64,000 nt of DNA from Schistosoma haematobium (lineage: Eukaryota > Platyhelminthes > Trematoda > Strigeidida > Schistosomatidae). Positions within the stretch are counted from its first letter, which is position 1; every line of letters begins with the position of its first letter. The position numbers and the translations under genes were made by a program. Where the stretch lies: positions 22,025,287 to 22,089,286 of the forward strand of contig NC_067195.1 in NCBI RefSeq assembly GCF_000699445.3. The letters run 5' to 3'. This document shows, in pieces, positions 49,301 through 58,890 of this stretch. The notes below the pieces were generated by a model. It did no database searches, was not told the origin of the DNA, and saw nothing but the letters and a program-made list of their open reading frames with translations.

Positions 49301-49371
49301 CTTATAGAACATTGATTTGTCTAAAATATTTTCAAGATGTATATAAAGAAACAAAATTGCTTCGAAAGTAA
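26135..49371 (+). CDS. von Willebrand factor A-domain protein, VWA3A/VWA3B type (15 exons, 5' incomplete)
   Basis: Fifteen exons joined by GT-AG introns keep one frame for about 1372 residues plus a stop. Three modules repeat. Each has a WL-x-x-x-G-L-K-like motif (exon 1 WLENYGLKAKRL, exon 5 WLHKHGLKARKL, exon 12 WLRKYSIRS) and then a vWA domain opened by a WL...SR-x-x-FG segment (exons 2, 8 and 13). The vWA metal-site strands read LLLDSSDA, ILIDLSGY and ILIDTSGS, so only the third is canonical. Exons 6-7 hold a DUF4537-like segment (VQVRWLDGS, then VDPNELY). This order is that of VWA3A/VWA3B proteins, about 1200-1300 residues in human as I recall. The family is linked mainly to ciliated cells; a ciliary or flagellar role here is inference. 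The first exon found starts at an acceptor and has no suitable ATG, so upstream exons are missing. AATAAA follows the stop directly. Confidence 0.85.
26783..27113. mobile_element. Foldback / MITE-like element with 84-bp terminal inverted repeats
   Basis: The left arm 26783-26866 and right arm 27030-27113 are reverse complements over 84 bases with about four mismatches, separated by 163 bp without an ORF. The arms begin AGGTTGTGACTTCAG and end CTGAAGTCACAACCT. It lies in the intron after exon 1 of the vWA gene. No target duplication is obvious. The near-perfect arms suggest a recent non-autonomous DNA transposon or a recently formed inverted duplication. Confidence 0.75.
28129..28226. repeat. 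AT-rich microsatellite
   Basis: Imperfect TATAAATA units pass into pure (AT)n. The minus-strand ORF across it is a translation of the repeat and not a gene. Confidence 0.9.
28620..28925 (+). CDS. vWA gene exon 2
   Basis: Acceptor ATATGTAG, donor GTAAGA, 102 codons, phase 0. It carries the first vWA domain, from FGLIRGENIG. The metal-site strand reads LLLDSSDANLG and departs from D-x-S-x-S, so metal binding is doubtful. SNLLSGIKH at the end matches the usual vWA helix block. Confidence 0.8.
29551..29749 (-). repeat. SM-alpha-like SINE with decayed hammerhead, minus copy
   Basis: Read on the minus strand it has a tRNA-like promoter region with a GTTCGACTC box-B-like block, then a hammerhead-like core at about 29582-29612 (CTGAGAA, a short stem II, GACGAAAC). 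The core should be CUGANGA, and one base differs. It is inverted relative to the copy at 29871-30073, with about 120 bp between them. It lies in intron 2 of the vWA gene. Confidence 0.6.
29871..30073 (+). repeat. SM-alpha-like SINE with decayed hammerhead, plus copy
   Basis: Contains a GTTCGATCCCGG block matching a Pol III box B, then GAGTCCCATGCTAGGACGAA (stem II and the conserved GAAA of a hammerhead) at about 30018-30037. The CUGANGA element is replaced by CAAGGGA, so the ribozyme should be inactive. It aligns along its length to the reverse complement of 29551-29749. Confidence 0.65.
30947..31243 (+). CDS. vWA gene exon 3
   Basis: Acceptor GTTTAG, donor GTTAGT, 99 codons, phase 0. It encodes the second half of the first vWA domain (LDVIIIICGSYPDQP) and a helical tail ending LLKEINDAQ that continues into exon 4. 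Confidence 0.8.
32972..33156 (+). CDS. vWA gene exon 4
   Basis: Acceptor TTCTTCCTAG, donor GTATGT, 185 nt, ends in phase 2. It encodes a helical linker (KVLEVVGHLRQEMESS) between the first and second modules. The following intron is only 55 nt, far shorter than the other introns. Confidence 0.75.
33212..33308 (+). CDS. vWA gene exon 5
   Basis: Acceptor TTTATTCCAG, donor GTAAGC, 97 nt, from phase 2 to phase 0. It encodes the second module motif, VWLHKHGLKARKLNLFQ, closely matching exon 1 and so confirming the frame. Confidence 0.8.
34010..34189 (+). CDS. vWA gene exon 6, DUF4537-like
   Basis: Acceptor AATCATTAG, donor GTAAGT, 60 codons, phase 0. VQVRWLDGSIKNVHVDP resembles the Tudor-like DUF4537 segment found in VWA3 proteins. 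Confidence 0.8.
34462..34698 (+). CDS. vWA gene exon 7
   Basis: The acceptor is chosen at ATATCAG (34455-34461) because the other AG, at 34453-34454, would break the frame. Donor GTAATT, 79 codons, phase 0. It encodes a linker with no recognised motif, ending VRLSADVIINRM. Confidence 0.65.
35629..35954 (+). CDS. vWA gene exon 8
   Basis: Acceptor AACTAAG, donor GTTGGT, 326 nt, ends in phase 2. It begins the second vWA domain: HWLTQKSRGYFGTLIEPNV, then ILIDLSGY, where a canonical site would read D-x-S-x-S. It ends in GSRNLLSALR, the usual vWA helix block. Confidence 0.8.
37761..38000 (+). CDS. vWA gene exon 9
   Basis: Acceptor ATTCGTAG, donor GTAAAT, 240 nt, phase 2 at both ends. It continues the second vWA domain (GIYIFTSGIPDQD, equivalent to GIYLITDGKPD in exon 14, with the Asp of that block replaced by Ser). 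Confidence 0.8.
39538..39708 (+). CDS. vWA gene exon 10
   Basis: Acceptor CCTTTAG, donor GTAAGT, 171 nt, phase 2 at both ends. It encodes the end of the second vWA domain, NGRFHWFRENG, and a helix with DDVRVLLDEI. The same block recurs in exon 15 (NGRFHTF and DDIRLIQKEI), which supports the triplicated module. Confidence 0.8.
41257..41596 (+). CDS. vWA gene exon 11
   Basis: Acceptor ATATTTAG, donor GTATGT, 340 nt, ends in phase 0. It encodes a basic, Ser- and Lys-rich linker (SKVSGRKKSNTLVKP) between the second and third modules, with no recognised domain. Confidence 0.75.
43099..43326 (+). CDS. vWA gene exon 12
   Basis: The acceptor TTTGGAAAG keeps phase 0; the AG at 43105 would not. Donor GTCAGT, 76 codons. 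It encodes the third module motif, LTSREWLRKY, and a helix, YTLDELEAFEQE, that runs naturally into exon 13. An (AT)n tract begins nine bases inside the following intron. Confidence 0.75.
43336..43373. repeat. (AT)n microsatellite at an intron 5' end
   Basis: About 38 bp of pure AT starting nine bases after the exon 12 donor. Confidence 0.9.
44519..44605 (+). repeat. tRNA-like head of an SM-alpha-like SINE
   Basis: GGTCCAAAGGTTAAGCCTTC followed by a GAGACCGAAGGTTCCCGA block resembles the tRNA-derived promoter head of the schistosome SINE-like repeats. The hammerhead part is not seen. It lies in intron 12 of the vWA gene. Confidence 0.45.
45721..45905 (+). CDS. vWA gene exon 13, third vWA domain with MIDAS
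   Basis: Acceptor TTATCTAG, donor GTAAGT, 185 nt, ends in phase 2. YEWLTTGSRKYFGLICEE leads into ILIDTSGSMD. The DTSGS at 45826-45840 is the only canonical metal-ion-dependent adhesion-site motif in the protein. Confidence 0.85.
46292..46444 (-). repeat. SM-alpha-like SINE, minus copy
   Basis: On the minus strand CTGAGGAGTCCCATAC (ending at 46337) keeps a correct CUGANGA core, but the GAAA side is altered to CTAAAAA, so cleavage is unlikely. A tRNA-like block (GAGAGACCAAAGG) follows the usual order of this repeat. Confidence 0.55.
46495..46650 (+). repeat. SM-alpha-like SINE, plus copy
   Basis: GTAGTGGTCTTGAGTGTAAG is a box-A-like tRNA head followed by GAACGAAGGTCCT. The rest is too diverged to place a hammerhead core. 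Together with 46292-46444 it forms a second inverted pair inside the vWA gene. Confidence 0.45.
47524..48012 (+). CDS. vWA gene exon 14
   Basis: Acceptor TTTATAG, donor GTAAGT, 489 nt, phase 2 at both ends. It completes the third vWA core: FNMVSFSS, GGTCTGEAI (the MIDAS Thr) and IYLITDGKPD (the MIDAS Asp). A low-complexity insert rich in Asn, Thr and Lys (about residues 115-150 of the exon) precedes HTISYTNDQ. Confidence 0.85.
49071..49371 (+). CDS. vWA gene exon 15, terminal
   Basis: Acceptor TCTTTTAG, in phase after exon 14, 301 nt ending in TAA at 49369-49371. It encodes NGRFHTFLDM and DDIRLIQKEI, the same module tail as exon 10. A donor reading (GTAATA) exists at the stop, so a further exon is not excluded, but the polyadenylation signal favours this end. 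Confidence 0.75.
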
Positions 49372-49376
49372 TAATC

Positions 49377-49382
49377 AATAAA
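49377..49382 (+). promoter_or_regulatory. Polyadenylation signal AATAAA
   Basis: AATAAA begins five bases after the TAA stop of the vWA gene. This implies a very short 3' UTR if it is the signal used. Confidence 0.5.
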
Positions 49383-49383
49383 A

Positions 49384-49912
49384 TTGTGCTATTTTAATTC
49401 GTTTTAATACAATTTGTCTTAAATTCAATTCTCTAATTGATAAAGTCATTTAGGAGAGTAAAATCCGGTTTAATTGTTGCACTTGCTAAAAATAGTAACT
49501 AACGATAAAATAAATATAAGAGGAAGGGAAAGTGAGTTGATTATTTTCAAAAATCACTGGAGTTAGAAACACGCTGTAGTATCTTAACATTTTGATACCA
49601 AATTAGTTAATCAAAAGTGATCTTATACTGTTTATATCATATTTAACAGGTCAATATTTTTATCAAACTAACTTCTGTATTGAAAATCTATCAGTGCACA
49701 AATTCTAGATAAATGTTCTTTATTACTTGATTTTGAAGATTAAAGATTCTTTTATTTCTACACTAACGAATATTTTCTAATTCTCCGGTATTGAGATTAC
49801 TAAAGATTACCATTATACTCCCTTATTGAGTCATACATTTTTAAATAACATGGATACATTCTCCCATTAAAAGTAGAGTAGACTGAATCAACTAGAGATC
49901 TGGCTAATTACC

Positions 49913-49989
<77 letters not shown>

Positions 49990-52900
49990 CAATTAGAAAA
50001 ACAACATGAGATGAAGAAGTTTGGGTCCCAGGCCAGAAAAACTTTATATTCTTATAATTTTTCACAAAGAAAAATACACAAAAATAAAGCATTTAAAGTA
50101 TACAGTAATTGTAATAGTAATTCAGTACAGTAAATAGTGGCTTTAATTTCATGGTGTATATTCTCATATCTGGTAAATTTATGCGTTTTTCTACCCTGTG
50201 AAACCCTTTTGGTCGGAATTGAGGATTATTTCCGTCAGAAATTACCACTTTGTTCATCTCAGTCACTTTATCTTTTGATCGAAACGATTAAAGATTCAAA
50301 ATACCGACGCCATTGTAGCGATGGTAGGATTAAAGGCTCATTCGTTAAAATTTTAAGGGCTCTAAGTATTGTAAAATCGAAATAGGCTGATCAGTTTGAA
50401 CTGAGTAAGCCACTTTCATGTAAAGAAGATTAGTCTACTAAGTTGCACATAAAATTCACAGTACGCTGATAGAACATTTAGTATCTTAAATAAACTATGT
50501 ATTCTAATCAATTATCGATCCGATTGGACTGATGAGTTTAAAATTAAATTTATGAAAATTGGGTGTTCAACGGTTTCACAAATCGGTTTATTGTTGAGTA
50601 GTTCAAATCCATGTGAGTTATATTTATTTCAAAATTCAATGGTTTTGGGGTCTCTGAAAACAGTAGCATAATCGGGATAAACTTATGTGGCAAGTGGAAT
50701 TCGCGGTAAATAACTATTTCAATTATCATATAATTTAAGTGTTGCGTTATTGTCTGTTTCAATTTTTGACTACACCATAACACAAACTATACTATTGACT
50801 TTAAATTTGGGACTTCTTTATTTTTTATCGTTGTGTCTTGTTGATGTGCTACTGCATGATACCATCATTGCTATTTTCCAATATCACTTCATATCTGTAA
50901 TTGATTTTACGCCAATCATAGATTCTAATGACATTAGAAAACTGATTATCGGTGCATCATCACGAGTAGTTGAACATTATCTAGACTCTTACCTTGACTC
51001 TTATTGCTGACCACGTAAACTCTAGAATGATAAATTTGCCACTCATTTTCTAATGTCCACAGGAAGAGAATCTCATAACTGGTTTAAATAACCCCATATT
51101 TGCTGACAAGCCCATTTTATCTTTGTGTAAGAAAACTAAAATGGTTGCTTACTGAGTGTTCATATGATATAATTTAAAATATGTGAAAAAGAACAACTCA
51201 ATAGATCAGCATGCTCTCCGAATCAAAAAATAAAAGATTTTGTTCTACAGCTTCAAACTCAAAATTCGAAATGTAATTTTGGTGGACAACTAATTATTTA
51301 ACTTCCAGACCTCCTGAATGCTAGCGTGACTTATCTCAAGCTAGAAAAGTGGCGTGTACAAATTCCTCCCTCTACTTTTCCAGTCGTTGAAATTTTCTTC
51401 TTTACTTACATGGATGTGAATATTGTTTCTATCAATACTGTTATGACAAATGATGTGTAATTGCTGAATGTAAACAAAGTCTCAGAGTACTTCAAACAGA
51501 AGTCGCTTTGACTTTCTAAGAGGAATTCAAGATTCAAAATCTACTTCAAAGCATCAAAGTATAGTGGTGTTTTCCAAGTCTATTTATTCGTACTCTGGTA
51601 GTCACCAATGGACCAGCATTCATTCATTACGTACAACAGTATCGTATTCCTTAATTCGATCCAGACTTGAGATAATGTATAAGGGAATTGCTAATTAGCA
51701 CAAACGCCACATCCACCATGACTTAAATACAGATCTGTAGTCTGTAGTCTGTAGTACGAACTTGCCTTAGGTTCATTGAATATCTGACTGACTTCGTATT
51801 TGGTAAAGTAACCTTAGCGCCTTGATTAAACTCATAAGAGTCAGAATTAATAACAGATCAAAACTGATACTTTTAACTCCGAGATATGCATATACTCGTT
51901 TCGGCCGTCATCTTTACCGACCATATTCAATCAAAAAGGTTTTTGTTGAATAAGTTCTGTTCCTATATTTGCTATATGAAAATAGATTTTTCTGTTCTGT
52001 ATAAATTTTCGATGGTTTGAAATACCCAGAATAAATAGTAAGTCCTCAACACTTATTCTGACCTTGCTAGTTTGACTGGACACATCCCTGGATGCTGATG
52101 ATTGGTCATATATCTGCGCCAGATCATATTTGAATATGCTGTGCTGCGTATCTGTTACGACAATTAGTCATTTTAGGTTGTATATACTCAGACATATTGC
52201 AAATTATGCAGATATATCATCGCTTCCCTACATTCTCGACTTCTGGTTAAAACGGCTTTGAGATCATCATGTAAGATTTTTTGGGTAGTAGTGTTCAGAA
52301 TAACTGTGTCCGTGACATTTTCAAGTTCATCCACTCCCTTTACTTATTTGAATTTTGTATCAAGAATGAAACTGCTTACAAGCTTTACGAACTTGTGTCT
52401 CTTGTTTAAGTAGGAATGCTATGAAATTATAAAAAACTCTTCCACTCTGAATTTATACTGATAACGTTTTGAAACAAACAGTCGAGATAATCTCTAATAG
52501 TCGATAAAGGAAACTGTACATGAAAAATTCGTAAATTTTGTAATCTAAATACGAATGGTCCAGTCATAGCGACTAAAAACATTGTAATTCAATTGTGAAC
52601 TATTTCCATCTGCATACGGTACTGCATTGTACGGAAATGTGCCCAGACCGTTGAGTTTGTTCATTGTTCAACATGCCTAGAAAATTTACGGATCAAAAGA
52701 ATGATGACTTCGGATCAGCAGCCAAGGAAATAGATTTACGAGCAAACGTATAATAAAACTAATCACACAACCCGACAAATAGGACTGAGCTAATCAAGTT
52801 AGGTGTTACACGCTTGATCTGAGCATGGCATCGTGTGAACTTTACCCGTGTATATCAACCACGGCACGAAGCTTATTTTTTACTGTATTCACTAGTCGGA

Positions 52901-53646
52901 AATTTTGCTCTAACTTCTGACGCATATGCTTTCGGGTTAGACGCAATTCTAAGGTAGAGTTGGAAGCTTGGCCCATTACAACCAAGTAAGGATGTTTTTA
53001 AACCTATAAGAATATTTTAATAGTTGTGTTTTCAATAGGCAAAGAGAGCAACTACTTGACTAGCAAAAACTTTCATACTGTCATTGACGACCAAGTATTG
53101 CGGTTGACTTAACACCTGACTGAGTCACTTCATCAGTAGTGTGCTGAGATAGTCTAGAAAAAGAACTGAGAACTGGATAGCTGAGAGAGATGTCAATAGC
53201 TGTGAATAAAAGATGTCTTTTAAGTCGGGCTGGATTAGATAGCGTAATCTTCAGGTTTTCTGCTTAATTCCCACAGTTGCCGTGCTGAAATATTATTGGA
53301 TGCTAAAGAAACGTTCGTTTAGCTGAAAAACCCTGTGGGGATAGAAACTTTATGCGACAGTTCTGAGAGGACAGTGATTCGAAGGGGACAATCCATGAGC
53401 GTAGAATGACTATTCCACCATTTGAGACCACGTACTTGTCAATCTGTGACAAACCCACCTAATGCCTTGCTAAAACCATTTGATTCAAATATACCAGACA
53501 TTCTAGAAGTAATGTGTAGTGTTTTTAGGTTGATGATTTCCTGATATCATTTGAGGAAATTAACGAAACAAGGGTTTTTAACAAAAGTTCTGGCCACATT
53601 TTTGAAGGTAGACCTTGAATTAACGAGGTTTGTATCCAAGTGTATT
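49384..53646. other. No recognisable gene between vWA gene and gypsy element
   Basis: AT-rich DNA with an (AT)n tract (49915-49986) and three TCTGTAG units near 51733-51753. A short peptide at 52907-52957 (LTSDAYAFGLDAIL) resembles the start of a gypsy RNase H but stops at once. ORFs at 50137-50385 and 50750-51010 have no family features. Confidence 0.45.
49915..49986. repeat. (AT)n microsatellite
   Basis: 72 bp of pure TA/AT dinucleotide. Confidence 0.95.
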
Positions 53647-53650
53647 GTTT

Positions 53651-53970
53651 TGTAGCGGTAAATAAATCCCCAAAATAAATAGCTCTGTAAGTTTTCGACA
53701 TTGGATGCTGACCATATGTTTTAGTGGACTCATCTAGCTGAAGGCGCTCGGTCAGGCATCCGCACCAGATCACGTGTGGTAACGCTGTGCTCAACATCTA
53801 CCGCAATCGCTAGCCAGATTAGATCAGAGAATTCCGATATATTAGTCATCGCCAAATGTACTCTTCCGATCTCCTCGACTCTGTCTTTTGATTTCTCTTG
53901 GTGGGAACGAAATATATTAGGTGTTACTGGTAGAAGCGTTGTCAAACACTGAATACCTGTGACATCATCA
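53651..53970 (+). repeat. Gypsy 5' LTR
   Basis: 320 bp, TGTAGCGG to GACATCATCA, identical by eye to 58571-58890. AATAAA occurs at 53661 and 53674. ORFs on the minus strand across the LTR are chance. Confidence 0.95.
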
Positions 53971-53971
53971 T

Positions 53972-53990
53972 TGGTGAGCCCGACGTGATC
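53972..53990 (+). promoter_or_regulatory. Primer-binding site, tRNA-Trp type
   Basis: TGGTGAGCCCGACGTGATC starts one base after the LTR. It matches the complement of the tRNA-Trp 3' end as I know it (TGGTGACCCCGACGTGATT) except at two positions. Confidence 0.75.
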
Positions 53991-54145
53991 TGGTACACTT
54001 AATTGCAACTGTGAGTCTGTTCCTTTTTGGGATTTTTATATATCATTGCCTTATTTTTTATTTTTTTAAACATTGTGATTTTTTTCGTGTTTCTTCTTGG
54101 ATATATATATATATATTTTCCCCTCGTTCATTATCATACTTCATC

Positions 54146-54742
54146 ATGACTGAACAGACACCTAAAGTACTCAAGCTTAAGACTTTGAACCCGCCTTCGT
54201 TTCAACTCATGCCTTTCTGGCCCGACAACATCGAAGCCTGGTTTTGCTACGCAGAAGCCGACTTCTCCGAGCACGGCGTGATCGACACACGTGCACAATT
54301 CCTCGCAGTAGTCAAGGCACTACCGCGCGAATTCAACAGGTACGTAACACCTAGTATGTTTACTAGTGATGTTTCCGATCCTTACGAAATCTTAAAACGC
54401 TCGATTCTTAAAAGAGGAGACCTAACCGATCGACAAAGGTTAGATCAACTCTTCAACAATATCGACCTGCAACACGATTCTGCGACAGACATGTTGCAAC
54501 GGATGAGAGAGGTTATAGGCCCAAGAACTTTCGACGAAGGTCTATTCAAACAACTCTTCTTGTCAAAACTTCCCCAACAGGTGCAAGCAGTTCTGGTCTC
54601 GTTCCGAGCTAGCTGCATCTGCCGACCGCATTTTAGAAATTACGAAACCTTCTACTACCGAGGTATTTTCAGTCAAAGAAAAACCTCAAACGACTCAGAA
54701 CGATATAAACGACTTATGTCACACGCTCACGCGTTATCTTAG
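54146..54742 (+). pseudogene. Gypsy Gag, N-terminal part (frameshifted)
   Basis: The ATG at 54146 is the first Met of the Gag-like sequence; the frame is open further upstream but in leader sequence. Capsid-like features are WPDNIEAWFCYAEADF and ALPREF, and LFLSKLPQQVQAVL is a typical retrotransposon Gag block. After about 54600 the frame is wrong and ends at 54742. A one-base event near 54590-54605 separates it from the next segment. Confidence 0.8.
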
Positions 54743-54962
54743 CCTTCGTACCGACCGTAAGAGATCGCGCACCCCACGTAGAAGCATGTCACGTAAGCGA
54801 TCTGTCTCTAGACCACGAGAGACAGATAACCCCGACTGGTGCTGGTATCATAACCAGTATGGAAAGTTTTCCAGAAATTGCAGAAAACCCTGCAATTTTC
54901 CCAACACGAAACCGAGTGACTCGAAAAGCGATTCGGGAAACTTCCAAGCCGGCACGCGATAA
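54606..54962 (+). pseudogene. Gypsy Gag C-terminus with CHCC knuckle
   Basis: This continues Gag in another frame from about 54606 to TAA at 54960-54962. It has a basic Arg/Ser-rich stretch, then C-x2-H-x9-C-x3-C (Cys codons at 54840, 54879 and 54891, His at 54849). This differs from the usual CCHC and is diagnostic of CsRn1-clade elements. Pol lies in a different frame, so normal expression would need a programmed frameshift. Confidence 0.75.
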
Positions 54963-55009
54963 CGGTAACCGTAGCCGGCGAACAAAGCCGTCTGTTATAC
55001 GTCACAGAT

Positions 55010-56608
55010 GTGACAACGAGAGTTCGCTACCTCGTCGACACTGGCGCAGAAGTTAGCGTTCTCCCAGCAAATCCTAACGACCGACTTCACGAATCGACCT
55101 TAAACTTACAGGCGGCATACGGAAAACCGATCGCTACGTATGGCAAAAGGTACGTTTACCTTAACGTGGGTTTACGCAAACCCATTCACTGGATCTTCGT
55201 TGTTGCAGATGTTTCTATGCCAATCATTGGTATGGACCTTCTACAACACCATAATCTAATCATCGATACGCGAAAACGGAAGCTAGTAGACGGAAACACT
55301 AATTTGTCCGTTTGCGTAACTTCCTTTTCTGGTTGCAGATTATCCCCAGTCACAGTTAAGCATATGATCGACCCACTCTATCAACCACTACTCGATAAGT
55401 ACCCTGGGATACAACAAACGCAACCGAGATTACCATGTGTAACCAGCAACGTTACACATCACATCATGACTACAGGACCACCTGTATTTTCTAAAGCACG
55501 ACGACTAGCTCCCGAAAAGCTAAGGTTAGCGAAAAACGAATTCGACCATATGATAGACTTAGGAATCATGAGACCGTCAAGTAGCCCATATGCATCTCCG
55601 TTGCACATGGTCCCTAAAAAGGACAGCAACGATTGGCGTCCAACTGGTGACTATCGGCGATTGAACGCGAAAACCATTCCCGATCGTTACCCGTTGCCTC
55701 ACATTCACGATTTGACAGCTACGTTGAAAGGTACAACTGTCTTTTCGAAAATCGACTTGGTTAAAGCGTATAACCAAATCCCCATGGCTACTGACGACAT
55801 ACCGAAAACAGCTATCATAACTCCCTTCGGACTCTATGAATTTTTGCGAATGCCTTTCGGTCTAAGGAACGCTGCTCAAACATTCCAAAGATTCATAGAC
55901 GACGTTTTTCGAGGTCTCAACTTCGTACACGCGTATGTTGACGACTGCCTAATCGCAAGTCCGGACAGGGAAACACATCTCAAGCATCTGGATCTTGTTT
56001 TCGAACGATTACAAAAACATGGCATTACTGTAAACGTTCAGAAATGCCAAATTGGAACCGACTCGTTAGACTTTCTAGGACACACTATCGATGCTCAAGT
56101 TATCCGACCCCTTAGAACCAAAGTGGCGGCCATTCTGGATTACCCAGAACCGACCACCGTCAAGCAATTACGCACGTTCAACGGCCTCGTAAGTTTCTAT
56201 AGACGTTTCATACCGAAATGCGCATTACTTATGAAACCTCTTACCGACCAACTTCGTGGAAATGCGAAATCCATCAATTTGGACGACACCGCACGAAAAG
56301 CATTCTCCACAGTTAAGGAACTGATCGCTAAAGAAACAATGCTCGCACATCAGGACACCGAAGCACCCATTAGTATCGCAGTAGACGCATCGGACTCGGC
56401 AATCGGTGGCGTCTTACAACAATGGGTTAACAACTTCTGGCAACCCTTGGCATTTTTCTCTAGAAGGTTGCTAGACACCGAATCGAGATACAGCACATTC
56501 GGTAGGGAACTCCTAGCTATGCATTGTGCTGTACGGCATTTCCAACACCACATCGAAGGCCGTGAATTCACTCTTTTACTGACCATAAACCGCTCACTTT
56601 CTCGTTAA
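55010..56608 (+). pseudogene. Gypsy Pol: protease, reverse transcriptase, start of RNase H
   Basis: 532 codons from a non-ATG start; the frame is open somewhat upstream, as expected for a Gag-Pol fusion. The protease active site DTGA is at residues 10-13 (55037-55048). RT motifs in order are [43 protein letters not shown] and the catalytic YVDD at 55934-55945. LGHTID and the [13 protein letters not shown] connection follow, then RNase H from [14 protein letters not shown]. After REFTLLL the frame is lost at a T-run near 56574-56577. All catalytic residues are intact. Confidence 0.9.
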
Positions 56609-58089
56609 GCTCTCCTTCTGACAAGTACTCTCCCCGTGAGTCTCGACAACTGGACTACATTTCGCAGTTTAATTCAGATATTCAACACATCTCTGGAACA
56701 AACAATGTAGTTGCAGACGCCTTATCTCGCATAACTTCCTTGCACAGTTTCCAAGGAATCGACCTTCTCAAACTCGCAGAGCTTCAAAAAGAAGACACTG
56801 ATCTTCAGCACGAGTTATCGTCCACAACCCTTAAACTACGCATCAAACAGATGGGAACAGGTAAGGAAACCTTACTGTGTGACACATCTACAGGTAGGGA
56901 TCACCCAATCGTGCCGAAACATTATCGACGCAATGTCTTCAATACATTGCACAAACTTTCCCATCCAGGTGTTCGTGCAACCATCAAGCTTATAGCAGAA
57001 CGGTTTTGCTGGCCTGGCATGAATAAAGACGTGAGGGAGTGGGCACGCTCCTGTGTAAGCTGCCAAAAATCTAAGGTTATCAGACACAATAAATGTCCCT
57101 TAGGCTCGTTTAAAACTCCCGATGCTCGTTTCGACCATGTTCATCTGGATTTGGTAGGACCTTTACCAGATTCAAATGGATACTCTTACCTCTTAATCTG
57201 CGTAGACCGTTTCACTCGATGGCCAGAAGCAGTACCTATCAAGGACATCACTGCTGAAACAGTGGCTCGCACCTTCGTCGAACGATGGGTAGCAAACTTT
57301 GGCTGCCCTTCAACCATCACTACAGACCGCGGACGTCAGTTTGAATATGATCTTTTCCGTCGTCTGACCACACTTTTAGGAACCACTCGATTCCGAACGA
57401 CTGCCTACCACCCACAAGCAAACGGGTTGGTAGAACGTTTCCACCGACAACTAAAAGCTTCACTATCAGCTGCAAACGTTTCACAGTGGACCGACGCTCT
57501 TCCACTTGCCTTACTAGGTATCCGCAATGCGGTGAAAGCTGACATTGGATACACTGCGGCTCAACTCGTTTATGGAACGACACTTCGACTTCCAGGAGAA
57601 TTCGTGGATCCTTCATCCTCTTCAATGAACATGGATCTAACCTCCTACACGAACAGGCTTACAAACGCAATGCGTTCAGTTAAACCTGCTTCCACTCGAC
57701 CTCAATCAACTGATGTTTTCGTTCAACCTGACTTACGATATAGTACACACGTTTTCGTTCGTCGAGACTCTCATCGACGACCATTCGAATCAGCATACGA
57801 AGGACCCTTCAAAGTTCTTCAACGTGAATCTAAGTACTATATAGTCGATAAGAACGGAACAAACGATAGCATCAGCATAGATCGCTTAAAAGCGGCGTAT
57901 TTAGAAGGAAATCCTATCCACGTCGATTTTCCTTCGGTACAATCGAACGATACGACTCCACTCATAATTCCTCAACCGACAACCAACACTAGCGATGATA
58001 CTCCGAATGTATATGAAAATAAACCTAAAACGACGCGTTCTGGAAGAAGAGTAAGATTTCCAGAACATTTAAACGACTGCTGCACGTAA
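56581..58089 (+). pseudogene. Gypsy Pol: end of RNase H and integrase
   Basis: Continues Pol in the next frame from the DHKPLTF block to TAA at 58087-58089. VVADALSR marks the RNase H end. Counting from the codon at 56740, the zinc site is His71, His75, Cys105, Cys108. The catalytic triad is Asp137, Asp196 and Glu232, with the canonical 35-residue spacing between the last two. A GPY/F-type module (YEGPFKVL) follows. The C-terminal tail is rich in Thr and Asn. Only the upstream frameshift prevents a single Pol. Confidence 0.9.
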
Positions 58090-58570
58090 AGCACTACTCG
58101 ACATTTAATATTATCTCGATCTTTCTTTTTAACGATATATAATTTTTTTTAAAAAAAGACAATTTTATTATGCCTATATATTTATATTTTTATTTTAAAA
58201 AAAAACAAAACATAAAAAAACATTTTTTTAACGCTATTACGTGTGCTTGAGTATATTTTCCATTTTTTCGTCGACATTGTGTTTTTACGCACATACGAGT
58301 GTATTTCGACATGCACTTACACTTTCTTTTTTCTTTTCCAGGACGACTGGAAAAGAACGATGCAGTTTACGAGGAGTCGAAATTTTCGTTGTAACTCTTT
58401 CTTTTGTTACTATGTTGTACCTCGGTCCCATATAGTAAGGAAAGACGACCAGACGCTGCTACACTTAGTAAGCTATCAGAAGAGTGTTTACCAACGACAA
58501 ACTCGTTGGGTTTAAACTTCTGGCTGGCCACGTCTTAGGGTCGTCACTGCCCCACTAGGGGGGAGTGATC
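58090..58570 (+). other. Gypsy 3' untranslated region with polypurine tract
   Basis: A homopolymer-rich (T and A) stretch after Pol, then ordinary sequence. The purine run AGGGGGGAGTGATC at about 58556-58570 abuts the 3' LTR and is the likely polypurine tract. Two short overlapping ORFs at 58241-58515 show no similarity I recognise, so no third gene is called. Confidence 0.6.
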
Positions 58571-58890
58571 TGTAGCGGTAAATAAATCCCCAAAATAAAT
58601 AGCTCTGTAAGTTTTCGACATTGGATGCTGACCATATGTTTTAGTGGACTCATCTAGCTGAAGGCGCTCGGTCAGGCATCCGCACCAGATCACGTGTGGT
58701 AACGCTGTGCTCAACATCTACCGCAATCGCTAGCCAGATTAGATCAGAGAATTCCGATATATTAGTCATCGCCAAATGTACTCTTCCGATCTCCTCGACT
58801 CTGTCTTTTGATTTCTCTTGGTGGGAACGAAATATATTAGGTGTTACTGGTAGAAGCGTTGTCAAACACTGAATACCTGTGACATCATCA
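58571..58890 (+). repeat. Gypsy 3' LTR
   Basis: 320 bp with no difference seen from the 5' LTR. Followed by the GTTT target duplication. Confidence 0.95.

Noticed and set aside
50137..51010. Hydrophobic ORFs downstream of the vWA gene as extra exons
   Set aside because: No frame-compatible acceptor and donor pair, no similarity to the vWA module, and the gene already has a stop and AATAAA at 49369-49382.
58241..58515. Third ORF or envelope-like gene downstream of gypsy Pol
   Set aside because: Two short overlapping frames, Phe-rich from T-runs, with no signal peptide plus transmembrane layout and no recognised similarity.
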